Origin: Pseudomonadota bacterium
GTDB lineage: Bacteria; Pseudomonadota; Alphaproteobacteria; Sphingomonadales; Sphingomonadaceae
Direction: 5' to 3'
DNA: 47,920 nt
Assembly (NCBI GenBank): GCA_023433445.1
Contig: JAEZCS010000011.1
Span: 1-47,920 of the forward strand
Below the pieces are notes generated by a model that had not been told where the DNA came from, made no database searches, and saw only the letters and a list, made by a program, of their open reading frames with translations. Of the stretch, positions 32,234 through 41,104 are shown piece after piece. The position numbers and the translations under genes were made by a program. Every line of letters begins with the position of its first letter. Position 1 is the first letter of the stretch.

Positions 32234-33369
32234 GCACGCCGACTGCCGACGCGAACCGGGTATTACGCGTCGCCCGTCCCCTCGACGGACTGCCCGTCGC
32301 CGACGATTTCGTCGTCGAGCCGCTGCCGATGCCCGAAATCGGGGACAGAGAGCTTCTGGTGCGCACTATCTATATCAGCATAGCGCCAGGAGTTCGGCCC
32401 TTGCTGCCTTATAAGGGTGAAGCGCCAAACGTCGCGCAGGGGGCGAGCGCTGGCCGCATTGGCGGGGCGGACGATGACGTGCCCAACCCGACCCGGATCA
32501 GCATCGGGGAGCGGATGCGATCGGGCATTGTCCCGTCCATGTCGAAATTCGCCGGCGGCACGGTTGGTGAAGTGGTGCAATCACGCCACCCGGACTATGC
32601 GCCCGGCGACTTCGTCTTCGGCGGGCGCTATTGCCAGCTTTATGAAGCGATAAACGGCGACGCATCAATCAAGCTCGATCCGGCCGAAATGCCGATTGAA
32701 GCCGACTTGGGCCTCCTTGGTCGTTCAGCCTTCACCGGCTGGTGCGGATATCGACGGGTAGCGAACCCCAAGCCGGGCGAGACCATCGTGGTATCTTCGG
32801 CTGCCGGTGCAGTCGGCATGATGGTGGTGCAGCTTGCCAAGCGCGAGGGTCTGGACGTCATCGGCATAGCAAGCGGCGCCGACAAATGCGCTTTCGTCAC
32901 GCAAGAGCTTGGCGCGCGCGCGTGCATCGACCGCAAGACGGAGGACGTAGGCGCAGCGCTGGACCGGCTCGCGCCAGCGGGAGTGGACATCTATTTCGAC
33001 AATGCCGGCGGGCTACTCCAGCGTCCCGTGTTCGACCGTCTAAAGCCATTCGGCCGATTGGTCGTGTGCGGGATGGCAGCCGAATATGGCGGGGCTGAGC
33101 AGAGCATTTTGCCGACCGGCACCATTCTTGGCAAACGTCTTCGCGTCGAAGGCTTTGTCGTACTCGACTATGAGGATGACTATCCCGCTTTCCGGGAGGA
33201 GGTGGTCCGCCTGTGGCGCGAGGGGTCGCTCGCCTATCGCCAAAAAGTCTATCACGGCCTCGAAGAGGTGCCGAGGGCGCTGGCGGATTGTCTGAGTGGG
33301 CGATCGGGAGGTGGCAAGCTGCTCGTGCAGGTCAGCCCTGACACAAGTACGGGCTCGCGTGAGCTTTGA
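32230..33369 (+). CDS. MDR-family NADP-dependent oxidoreductase (enone-reductase-like)
   Basis: 379 residues, overlapping the previous gene by ATGA. It belongs to the zinc-independent medium-chain dehydrogenase/reductase superfamily, near the leukotriene-B4-dehydrogenase/prostaglandin reductase (YncB/CurA) group. The N-terminal part has 'VRTIYISIAPGVRPLL' (the family usually reads 'SxDPxxR'), with 'AGGTVGEVVQSRHPDYAPGDFVFG'. The nucleotide fold starts at 'SSAAGAVGMMVVQLAKREG', followed by 'VDIYFDNAGGLLQ'. No catalytic or structural zinc Cys set is seen. Members reduce the C=C of alpha,beta-unsaturated ketones with NADPH, which would give a saturated ketone for the monooxygenase in this operon. 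Confidence 0.85.
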   Translation: MSTPTADANRVLRVARPLDGLPVADDFVVEPLPMPEIGDRELLVRTIYISIAPGVRPLLPYKGEAPNVAQGASAGRIGGADDDVPNPTRISIGERMRSGIVPSMSKFAGGTVGEVVQSRHPDYAPGDFVFGGRYCQLYEAINGDASIKLDPAEMPIEADLGLLGRSAFTGWCGYRRVANPKPGETIVVSSAAGAVGMMVVQLAKREGLDVIGIASGADKCAFVTQELGARACIDRKTEDVGAALDRLAPAGVDIYFDNAGGLLQRPVFDRLKPFGRLVVCGMAAEYGGAEQSILPTGTILGKRLRVEGFVVLDYEDDYPAFREEVVRLWREGSLAYRQKVYHGLEEVPRALADCLSGRSGGGKLLVQVSPDTSTGSREL

Positions 33370-33447
33370 TCGACCGCAGGACATTAGATTCACATGGCAG
33401 CAGTGAGTCAGGTCAGACAGGTGGCGACGCCGAACTGGAGATGGAGC

Positions 33448-34332
33448 ATGCAAGAGAAGTTCACGTTCGAGACCAAATCTCTGAAGCCCTTCGGGGTCGA
33501 GGTTGTCCATGATTTGTCGGTCCCGATGGGCGTCGGAGAGGGCAAGGCGCTTCGCGAACTTTTCTACAAAGAAAAGCTGCTCGTCTTTCGTAACCAATCC
33601 ATCACGGAAGATCAGCATGCGGCGCTTCTGGCCCATATCGGACCCGTGCTGGGATCTCGGGGCGAGTATCGGGAGATATCGTCGGATGGTAACCTTGGCG
33701 CGGGGCCGCTTTGCTGGCACAGCGATCTCTCCTTCACACCTGAACCTTTCAAGGGACTTTCACTCTATGCCTTGGAGGTGAATCCAGGACAAAGCGCCAC
33801 GCGTTTTGCCAGCGGGACGCGCGCAGTGAAGTTGCTTCCCGATCAACTACGCGCGCGCGTAATGGGGATGGACGCGGTTGCCCTCATATCGCCGGTGCAA
33901 TCGCATCGTCAGCTTGCCTATAGGCTTCCGCCATTCTTCCCCCAGCAGTCCCGCCCCGCCATCCTGCCGCACCCGGAGACCGGGGAGCCGGTACTCTATG
34001 TCAGCCAGATGCAGACTGCGCGGATCGGCGGACTCCCGCAGGAGGAAGGCGAAAGCCTCCTGAACGAGCTTTTCTCGACACTCTACGCGCCGGATAATGT
34101 CTATGAGCACCGCTGGCATAATGGCGACCTGGTGATCTGGGACAATATCGCGCTTCAGCATAGTCGGCCGGATCTGACCGCACACACGCCGCGCCGACTG
34201 CGCCGAATAGCGCTCGCGACCAAGAGTTTCTTTGAACTCTGTCCTCAGTTCGACCTCAGCGACCCGCGCGTTGCAGCATGGGGGCGCGGCGATATCCATG
34301 CACTTGACGAGATTGCCGAGGAAGCAACTTGA
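33448..34332 (+). CDS. TauD/TfdA family Fe(II)/2-oxoglutarate dioxygenase
   Basis: 294 residues from the ATG at 33448, preceded by GGAG; an in-frame ATG at 33394 would add 18 residues. The Fe(II) triad is His91-x-Asp93 ('CWHSDLSF') and His238 ('LQHSRPD'), with 2-oxoglutarate-binding Arg residues about a dozen positions later ('RRLRRIALATK'). Family members hydroxylate next to sulfonate, ether or other groups and release the product, coupled to oxidation of 2-oxoglutarate to succinate. It lies 78 bases after the MDR gene on the same strand, so it probably belongs to the same transcript. The substrate cannot be read from the sequence. Confidence 0.85.
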   Translation: MQEKFTFETKSLKPFGVEVVHDLSVPMGVGEGKALRELFYKEKLLVFRNQSITEDQHAALLAHIGPVLGSRGEYREISSDGNLGAGPLCWHSDLSFTPEPFKGLSLYALEVNPGQSATRFASGTRAVKLLPDQLRARVMGMDAVALISPVQSHRQLAYRLPPFFPQQSRPAILPHPETGEPVLYVSQMQTARIGGLPQEEGESLLNELFSTLYAPDNVYEHRWHNGDLVIWDNIALQHSRPDLTAHTPRRLRRIALATKSFFELCPQFDLSDPRVAAWGRGDIHALDEIAEEAT

Positions 34333-34454
34333 TGGCCCATCCCGGTGCGTAGCAATCGCCAACTGCCTATCGCACCCATTTGGGCGTCCTCGACAAAGCT
34401 ACAAATCAACTGATGCTAAATAGGTCCCAGCATCCCACCACACAGGAGTCACGA

Positions 34455-35495
34455 GTGAAAAAATATGTCCTTTCAAGCGCGGGCGATATCAGGATCAGGG
34501 ATCAACATCCCATTGGGCTATCGCTGATTGAAGGTGCGCGCGCTGATGCAGGGGCAGGACAGGTTCGGGTTGCGATCAAGTATAACTCGTTGAACTTCGT
34601 TGATACGTTGAACCTCTGGGGCAATTTCCCGGTGGAAGGCCGCGTACCGCTCATGGATGGCGCAGGAGTGGTGCTCTCTGTCGGTGAGGGCGTCATGCGC
34701 TTCAAGGCAGGCGATCGGGTCGTCGCCAATCCGCACTCCAATTGGATTGCAGGTGCGCCTGCGCCGGGAGCAACCGGGCTGGTCCTGGGGATCGTGGCCG
34801 ATGGGTTGCTGGCACAGGAAGTCATTGTGCCGGAAGAGTGGTTGGTGGCCGTGCCCGCGGATATCAGCTTTGAAGCTGCTGCCAGCCTACCCTGCGCTGG
34901 CCTGAGCGCATGGAACAGCCTCATGGGAGGTCCGGGGAAATATACTGTCGTTCCCGGCAGCACAGTCTTAACCCAAGGCACTGGAGGCGTCGCCCTTTTC
35001 ACATTGCAATTTGCCAAGGCGATTGGCTGTCGCGTGATCGCTACAACGTCTTCGGCGGCGAAGGAGGAGAAGCTCAGGAGCATGGGGGCAGACGCTGTCA
35101 TCAACTATGTCGAAACACCGGAATGGGGCGGCAAAGTTCTTGAGTTGACGGACGGTATTGGCGTCGATCTGGTAGTCGAGGTTGGTGGCCCCAACACCCT
35201 GCCGCAGTCGCTGGTTGCGGCCAAGGCTGGCGGACGCATCGCCATGGTCGGCATCGTGGGTGGAATGGGTTCGATCGATTATGTGGATATGCTGCCCATC
35301 AATCACAAGGTCCTGACGCTGTTTGCCAACGGCATGGGGAGCCGCCGCGACTTGGAGGAGATGCTGCAATTCGTCGCCGTCAACGGCATCGACCCCGTCA
35401 TCGATTCCGTTTTCCCGTTCGAAGAGGCCGCTGCTGCTTACCGCCACTTCGAAGATCGCAAACATGTCGGCAAGGTAGTGATATCGCATGGTTAA
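34455..35495 (+). CDS. Zinc-binding-type alcohol dehydrogenase / quinone oxidoreductase (MDR)
   Basis: 346 residues from a GTG at 34455 preceded by AGGAG seven bases away; the open frame upstream has no such site. It is a quinone-oxidoreductase-like MDR protein: 'VRVAIKYNSLNFVDTLNLWGNFP' (the typical 'NxxDxxxxxG' segment), 'PLMDGAGVVLSVGEGV', the cofactor loop 'TQGTGGVALFTLQFAKAIG' and the C-terminal 'AAAAYRHFEDRKHVGKVVI'. The catalytic-zinc Cys and His of true alcohol dehydrogenases are not apparent, so it probably reduces an enone or quinone with NADPH. It follows the dioxygenase by 122 bases. Confidence 0.82.
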   Translation: MKKYVLSSAGDIRIRDQHPIGLSLIEGARADAGAGQVRVAIKYNSLNFVDTLNLWGNFPVEGRVPLMDGAGVVLSVGEGVMRFKAGDRVVANPHSNWIAGAPAPGATGLVLGIVADGLLAQEVIVPEEWLVAVPADISFEAAASLPCAGLSAWNSLMGGPGKYTVVPGSTVLTQGTGGVALFTLQFAKAIGCRVIATTSSAAKEEKLRSMGADAVINYVETPEWGGKVLELTDGIGVDLVVEVGGPNTLPQSLVAAKAGGRIAMVGIVGGMGSIDYVDMLPINHKVLTLFANGMGSRRDLEEMLQFVAVNGIDPVIDSVFPFEEAAAAYRHFEDRKHVGKVVISHG

Positions 35496-35825
35496 CAGAC
35501 TTGGAGCGGTACTCGGCAGCATTTCGAAAGACCAATGGCTTGGCAATCTAAAGCTCGCGGTTGACCATCCGCATTACAGGTGGCGCTGGGCAATGCGAAA
35601 CGCGCCTCGGTCTAGAGGAAGGCCCAACCTCACCTTCGCAGCGCTGTGTCCTCGTGCGATATGGACGCCCAATTCGAACTGGGCCCGCAATCTTGTAGTC
35701 GCTATCAAAAGTGGGGACAGAGAATAGCAGTTGCGAATTCGCCGACATGATGTAACCTGATCGTACGGACTACAGATTAATGCAAGATAATAAATAATTA
35801 CAACGAACATATAGAGGGAGAGGGT
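35496..35825. other. Intergenic upstream of the TonB receptor gene
   Basis: 330 bases without a convincing gene. The last 80 bases are strongly AT-rich (about 35745-35815, 'gataataaataatt') and end with AGGGAGAGGG just before the ATG at 35826, so they carry the promoter and ribosome site of the receptor. I see no clear operator. Confidence 0.45.
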
Positions 35826-38357
35826 ATGAAGAGCCGTAATAAAGTTAACGCTTTACTGCTCGGGGTGGCGCTAGCCGCACTTGCAAGCCCGCCGCTTGCC
35901 GCTCAGGCGGCGGCTCAGGAGGGTGCCAACAACTCGCCGCCAAGCGTCAGTGACATCGTGGTTACCGCGCAACGGCGTGAGGAGCGAGCTCAGGATGTGC
36001 CGGTCGTCGTGACCGCGTTTTCGCCCGAACGGCTTGAGCAGCTCGACGTCAGTGAGCCTCAGGACCTCTATGGGACGGTCCCGTCACTCACCTCAGGCAC
36101 GCAGGGGCAAGCAAGTCGCGACGTGCAGGCTTACGCCATTCGAGGACAGTCCACGGGCTTCCTCGCGTCTCCAGGTGTCCAGCTGTATTTGAGCGAGGTT
36201 CCGCTGACGGCAGCGGTGTCGCTCAGCCTCCAAGGACCTCCAGGCCTGTTCTTTGACCTGGAAAATGTCCAGGTGCTTTCGGGCCCGCAAGGCACCCTAT
36301 TTGGGCGTAATACGACTGGCGGCGCCGTCCTGTTCCAGCCGCACAAGCCAGTCGACCGCCTGGAAGGATATATTGAAGGGAGTATCGGCAACTACAACCT
36401 CCGCGCGGTGGAAGGGGCAATCAATGTGCCTCTTGCTGGCGAGAAGCTGATGGTCCGCATTGCAGGAGCCTACCGCGACCGTCGCGGCTACACGAAGGAT
36501 CTCGTATGGGACAAGTGGCGGGACGACACGCACTGGTATTCAGGCCGTATCGGCATTATTATGAAGCCGACCGAGCGCATCGAGAACTACTTGCTCGCTT
36601 ATGGCGCCAAATCGTCGAACAACGGTGCCGGATACATCCACAAGGGCTTCAACATCCCGTTCCTGTCCAATCCATTTCAAAGTGGAGGCCCCAAATGCTC
36701 CGATGCGCCGCTACCGGGCGTCGCATCCTGCGACGTTTACCGCAGGCAGACGGAGATCGCGGGGCAGATCGGTCCGCGCGCGACGCGCGGCGACGTTGAT
36801 GGATATAGCAAGATCAGCGGTTGGGGCCTGATCAACACGACTGATATCGAGTTGAACGACGAGCTTACCCTTCGTAACATCATCAGTTATCAGCGCTTGA
36901 AGGACGATTATGCGGCCGATAGTGATGCCACGCCGATCCAGCAGTATCAATTAACTCAGGATGCGCGGTTCCCCGACTTCCCCATAGCAGGTTTCACTGA
37001 CGAGTTCGGGCTGCCGGCTACTCCGGGCAACGTCTATCTGAACGGCTCCGAGAGCCAATATCCGCGTGACCACGTGAAACAATTCACCGAGGAGTTACAA
37101 CTTCAAGGCAAGATGCTCGACGGCATGCTCAACTTTGCAGTGGGCGGCTTCTATTTCGACGCCAAGCCTGCTGGCCTCTGGGGATCTCGCTCGATACAGT
37201 TCTGCGCGGCTCAGAATACAGGCACCCTGGCATGTGGCGGAACCAACAGTGTTTCGGGTGTGACGAACAAGTCGCGTGCCCTTTATGGTCAGGCCACGCT
37301 CGACCTGGGAGCACTCACCCCTTCGCTTGACAAGCTGCGCTTCACTGCTGGCTATCGCTATACCTGGGATACGATCCAAGGGTTCAGCAGCGCCTGGGCC
37401 CCACTTGGAGCATTCGGAAATTTCTGCACTTTCGGACCTCCCGCCGGGCAGATCAAACCCGCGGACCAAGATCCCGCAATCGCATGTCGTTTCGAAGACA
37501 CGCTCAAGAGCAAAGCGCCGACTTGGACGATCGGCCTTGACTACAAGGTCCTTCCCGACCTCCTCGTCTATGCGAAGGTCAACCGCGGTTACAAGGCAGG
37601 TGGCTTCAATACCTTTGCCGTTCGGCCGGAAACGCAGACGTTCCTTCCCGAGAGGCTGACCACATATGAAGCAGGCTTCAAGTCTGATTGGCGGCTGGGT
37701 GAAGTCCCCTTCCGTTTCAACGCCACATATTATTATTCCGACTACAAGAATATCCAGCGTCCAGGTGGCGACTTCAACACCAACAACGGTGCCGGCGGAG
37801 CGAGGATTGTTGCAGCGCAGGCGACAATCCAGGGTTTTGAAATTGAGACGTCAGTACGTCCCACAAATGCTATCGAGTTCAGTGCAACCGTTAGCCACGC
37901 TGACGGTGACTATAAGAAGTACGAACTCATATCACTTGGGGAACCTTCCTGTAATGGTGCCACATTCGGGCAAACAGCTGACTATAGCTGCGCGCCGTTC
38001 CAATTCCTGACGCCATGGATCTACAGCCTCAATGCTACCGTCGACCTACCCGTTCCGGAGTCAATGGGTGAACTGTCGCTGTTCGCCAACTATTCCCATG
38101 TCTCGAGCCAGTATTCCGCGCCCGGACCGAACGAAATTGGCGGCATGCTCGAAGGCTATGGACTGCTGAACGCTTCGCTTCGGTGGGGCAATGTCGCAGG
38201 AAGCGGTTTCGATCTCACCGTCTTCGGCAACAATCTGACGAACAAACTTTATCGCGTTAGCAATACGAACTCTTTCGCGGGCGTGGGGGCGTGGAGCAGC
38301 CTCTATGGCGAGCCGCGGATGTACGGTGTCAAGCTCAAGTACAAGTTTGGAAGCTAA
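35826..38357 (+). CDS. TonB-dependent outer-membrane receptor of the catabolic cluster
   Basis: 843 residues, starting at an ATG with AGGGAGAGGG upstream. A signal peptide (about 1-30, ending in the Ala-rich 'LAAQAAAQ') is followed by the TonB box 'DIVVTAQRRE'. The plug has 'VQVLSGPQGTLFGRNTTGGAVLF', the standard signature, and the 22-strand barrel ends 'MYGVKLKYKFGS'. The protein looks like the large FecA/IroN-like receptors that sphingomonads use for organic substrates rather than iron only. Its position between the BVMO operon and the hydrolase genes suggests that it imports the pathway substrate. There is no cognate sigma/anti-sigma pair and no secretin (STN) domain. Confidence 0.85.
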   Translation: MKSRNKVNALLLGVALAALASPPLAAQAAAQEGANNSPPSVSDIVVTAQRREERAQDVPVVVTAFSPERLEQLDVSEPQDLYGTVPSLTSGTQGQASRDVQAYAIRGQSTGFLASPGVQLYLSEVPLTAAVSLSLQGPPGLFFDLENVQVLSGPQGTLFGRNTTGGAVLFQPHKPVDRLEGYIEGSIGNYNLRAVEGAINVPLAGEKLMVRIAGAYRDRRGYTKDLVWDKWRDDTHWYSGRIGIIMKPTERIENYLLAYGAKSSNNGAGYIHKGFNIPFLSNPFQSGGPKCSDAPLPGVASCDVYRRQTEIAGQIGPRATRGDVDGYSKISGWGLINTTDIELNDELTLRNIISYQRLKDDYAADSDATPIQQYQLTQDARFPDFPIAGFTDEFGLPATPGNVYLNGSESQYPRDHVKQFTEELQLQGKMLDGMLNFAVGGFYFDAKPAGLWGSRSIQFCAAQNTGTLACGGTNSVSGVTNKSRALYGQATLDLGALTPSLDKLRFTAGYRYTWDTIQGFSSAWAPLGAFGNFCTFGPPAGQIKPADQDPAIACRFEDTLKSKAPTWTIGLDYKVLPDLLVYAKVNRGYKAGGFNTFAVRPETQTFLPERLTTYEAGFKSDWRLGEVPFRFNATYYYSDYKNIQRPGGDFNTNNGAGGARIVAAQATIQGFEIETSVRPTNAIEFSATVSHADGDYKKYELISLGEPSCNGATFGQTADYSCAPFQFLTPWIYSLNATVDLPVPESMGELSLFANYSHVSSQYSAPGPNEIGGMLEGYGLLNASLRWGNVAGSGFDLTVFGNNLTNKLYRVSNTNSFAGVGAWSSLYGEPRMYGVKLKYKFGS

Positions 38358-38953
38358 CGCTCTTTGCGCAGTCTCGCATGGACATGACCGCCCATGCGAG
38401 ACTGCGTACAAGCTAAGATTTCGACCGCTTCCGGTGGTTGGTCAATCTGCATAAGCAGGAACAGCGTTCAATCGAACTGACTTCCTATATGAAGAATATA
38501 TCTGGCGAGGATTGTCATTACGTCACGTGCAGGGCGTTTTGAGGCGCGCGCCCTTTCGAATGAGGGCAGTCTAAAACGAGATGCTGCAAGCAACAAGTGA
38601 TGGAATGTCCACGATTGAACATCAGCAAAACAATCTGCGAGCGGTAATGTCGGGTCTTTGCTGTTGGCGAGCTTCTTTGACGCTGAAACAACATCATCTG
38701 AAACAGTGGGTTACGCCTACGATATCAGCAGCAGGGGCCTACCGCTGCCTAGCGACACGTGCTCGCTAGTTCCGAAGACCCATGCGCTGCTGACGTAGCG
38801 CGACGATATCGCCGGTGACTTCATCACGACCATATTGTCGCGAGCGGTCGCAGCCGGCTTTTACCGCACTTCAGATGACGGCATACAAGCTGCGGCGGCT
38901 GTCGAACATCCGCAGGGAGGGAAAGGGCGCATCGCTGTCGCGCTCCATATTAA
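38358..38953. other. Gene-poor stretch with possible degraded coding sequence
   Basis: 596 bases. After the hairpin at 38367 there is no credible intact gene. A + strand frame of about 38770-38995 reads 'GDFITTILSRAVAAGFYRT' and ends with 'GGKGRIAVALHI'. A second, near 38620-38790, reads 'LLASFFDAETTSSETVGYAY'. They may be decayed fragments, but neither gives a family match I can defend. Confidence 0.35.
38367..38406 (+). terminator. Candidate transcription terminator after the TonB receptor
   Basis: A perfect 15-base inverted repeat (cgcagtctcgcatgg / ccatgcgagactgcg) with a 10-base loop, 10 bases after the receptor stop. There is no T run on either side, so it may act with Rho or protect the mRNA end. 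Confidence 0.5.
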
Positions 38954-40174
38954 TCAGGCGACGAAAGCGTCGTCCACTTGTTCGGGTACCTTCAGCGGAT
39001 CACCCATTCGTTCGTAGATGGCGAGGCAATTTCCGCCCATAAACAATTCGCGGCGCCGTTCAGGTAGCCGGTCAGCATGTTTGGCGAAAAAGTCGCGATA
39101 ATGGGTGGCCGGGTCAGAATAGCCCTCGAAATGGGGGAAGTCGGAAGAAAACATCAACATGTCCTCCGGCAGCTGTTCCATGATCAGGTCGAGGGGAGTG
39201 TCACTGCCGCAGTTCAACGGAGTGCCTCGCACCTGACGGCGGATATACTCACTGGGCTTCATTGGATACTTCCATTTGCCCAGGAACAGTTCAGCTGTCG
39301 GTGTGGCGCGTTCGTCGATATCGTTCAGGACGAATGGGAGCCAGCCGATGCCGAGCTCCGCGAAGGTGACAGTCAGCGCCGGGTGGCGTTCGAATAGGCC
39401 CGAAAAGACCATCGCGTTGATGTTCATCATTGCCGTGACGTGACGGAAACCGCCGCCGAACTGCCTCAGCAGCGTGGGATCAGCTGCCATGTTCGACCAA
39501 CCCGGATCGAACGACATGCGCTCAAAACCGGTATGCAGCATCGCCATCATGCCGTTATCGGTCACGGCGCGCCAGAAAGGATCCCAATCAGGGTGGACGA
39601 TGGCCTTTCCGCCGATCGGTGCGCCGGGTATAAGGACGATGCGACTGCCGCGTTTGCGCATCCGCTTCAGTTCGGCGATTGCCCAGTCGAGATCTTCATA
39701 ATCGAGCGCCGTTACGGGCAGGAGGCGCCCACCGCCTTCATCGCAGGTGTCCGCGAGCCAATTGTTGGCGGTGGCGATTGTTTCCTGCCGCAGCCCCAGA
39801 TCATCGACAAAAGTCTGGTAGGTAATGCCTGACAGGCAGATGACATTCTGGAGATCAATGCCCTGCGAATTCATCCACTTTAGCCGCGCCTTGGTATTCG
39901 CGACCTCCATCTGGTTCTTGCCCTCGAACTCGGTGCGGCGTTTCTTTTCATCCTCCTTTTCCTTGGCAAAGAGCGTCAACAGGCCTGGAGGTGACAGCTC
40001 TTCCATGGATGGGCGCCGGTCTTCGGGGATGGAGCGGACCAGATCTCCGCAAATCACCTTTACCGCCAATGCGCCGCCATCAAGTTCAGGCAGCCGCTTA
40101 GCCAAATCGGGATAGTTGGCGAGCCATTCTGGCCCGGGCTCGAAATGCGCATCGATGTCGATCACTGGGTACAT
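38954..40174 (-). CDS. Amidohydrolase_2 family hydrolase/decarboxylase-like protein
   Basis: 406 residues; the ATG follows AGGAGAG. It is an amidohydrolase_2 (ACMSD-like) protein. The metal site starts with 'DIDAHFEP' (Asp8, His10), continues with a His in 'MMAMLHTGFE' and an acidic residue in 'VTFAELGIGWLPF', and ends at the Asp of 'MFSSDFPHFEGY', all family hallmarks. A Lys/Glu-rich insertion (about 70-90) is unusual. Members of this family decarboxylate or hydrolyse (hydroxy)aromatic or ring-fission products. It is divergent from the VOC and esterase genes and likely shares their regulation, so it may handle a ring acid late in the pathway. Confidence 0.82.
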   Translation of the reverse strand: MYPVIDIDAHFEPGPEWLANYPDLAKRLPELDGGALAVKVICGDLVRSIPEDRRPSMEELSPPGLLTLFAKEKEDEKKRRTEFEGKNQMEVANTKARLKWMNSQGIDLQNVICLSGITYQTFVDDLGLRQETIATANNWLADTCDEGGGRLLPVTALDYEDLDWAIAELKRMRKRGSRIVLIPGAPIGGKAIVHPDWDPFWRAVTDNGMMAMLHTGFERMSFDPGWSNMAADPTLLRQFGGGFRHVTAMMNINAMVFSGLFERHPALTVTFAELGIGWLPFVLNDIDERATPTAELFLGKWKYPMKPSEYIRRQVRGTPLNCGSDTPLDLIMEQLPEDMLMFSSDFPHFEGYSDPATHYRDFFAKHADRLPERRRELFMGGNCLAIYERMGDPLKVPEQVDDAFVA

Positions 40175-40553
40175 CGCTCTCTCCTATCGTGCCCCTCTTG
40201 ATTGGGTGCCCATGGGCGAAGGTTATGCTTTCCCTATCCCGAGGTCCATCTGGTTCCAGCGTTCGCGCAGTAAAAAATGAAAGATCTGCTGCATTGAGAG
40301 CCTTTCCCTAATGAAACTTGACTTGGATCATCGCTGCCCACCGATCGGACGAGCGCAACTGACGCAAAGCTGCGCAGTTCGCCGCACGGCTTTCCCTAGA
40401 ACGGCGTTTTACACTGAATGTTGTAAATCCTCCCTAGTCCGTGCACAATCCGTATCAAGAATGCTGGACGATGCGCATCAATGCAGAGATCGGGTGGGTA
40501 ATAACGGTGCAGTTGAAAGACGGAATTTCGGGGCGATTTCTGGGGACGGTGCT
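40175..40553. other. Divergent promoter region between the amidohydrolase and VOC genes
   Basis: 379 bases between two divergent starts. Both promoters must lie here. The + strand frame is open across most of it in continuity with the VOC gene, but that extension has no domain features and lacks a ribosome site, so I treat it as noncoding. No clear operator was found. Confidence 0.45.
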
Positions 40554-41012
40554 ATGATCAAGAGCTTTCCGCATTTCGGGATATATGTGACCAACCTGAC
40601 GCTTTCCACGCGTTTCTATGTTGAAGGCTTGGGTTTCGAGGCACAGGAGGGAGGCCGTACAGACGCACCGAGTCAATTGTTGGAGATCCCAGGCGCTATG
40701 GTGCGGACCCAGTTCATCCATCATCCACAAGGATTGCGGATGGAGTTGTGGACAGTGGAAAATCAAGAACAAGCCTGCGTTGCCGATCCCCGGCCAGCCA
40801 ATCTGCCCGGCCGCCCTCATTTGTGCTTCGTTGTCGAGGATCTAGAGGAGGTCGCATGCCGCATCGTCGAATTTGGCGGTTCTAGACTGAACGCGACGCG
40901 ATCCGATCTGGGCTATGGCGATTTGATGTTCTGTGCAGACCCGGACGGGACGCGCATCGAGTTGGTGCAGATCAAGGGTAGCTGGACAGGATATGACAGC
41001 GATCAGGCCTGA
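40554..41012 (+). CDS. VOC family (glyoxalase/dioxygenase fold) protein
   Basis: 152 residues from the ATG at 40554, which follows GGGGA; upstream in-frame codons look random. The vicinal-oxygen-chelate fold is evident from two beta-alpha-beta halves: 'FPHFGIYVTNLTLSTRFYVEGLGFE' and 'GRPHLCFVVEDLEEVACRIVEFGG'. Likely metal ligands are His7, the Glu in 'MELWTVEN', the His in 'RPHLCF' and the Glu in 'RIELVQ'. The fold serves glyoxalases, epimerases and extradiol dioxygenases; the small size suits a glyoxalase- or epimerase-like enzyme. Its stop lies 93 bases before the ATG of the esterase gene. Confidence 0.8.
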   Translation: MIKSFPHFGIYVTNLTLSTRFYVEGLGFEAQEGGRTDAPSQLLEIPGAMVRTQFIHHPQGLRMELWTVENQEQACVADPRPANLPGRPHLCFVVEDLEEVACRIVEFGGSRLNATRSDLGYGDLMFCADPDGTRIELVQIKGSWTGYDSDQA

Positions 41013-41104
41013 TGCGCTCTGCCTGCCGTTTTGATGGGAGAAAAGCGCGTCTTCGGAATAGCAACTTTTGCGGCATCAAAGCCGCCAAGACTGAGAGGAT
41101 ATCC

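Noticed and set aside
40311..40553. N-terminal extension of the VOC protein
   Set aside because: About 81 residues with no fold signature; the ATG at 40554 has a ribosome site and begins the VOC domain at the normal position.
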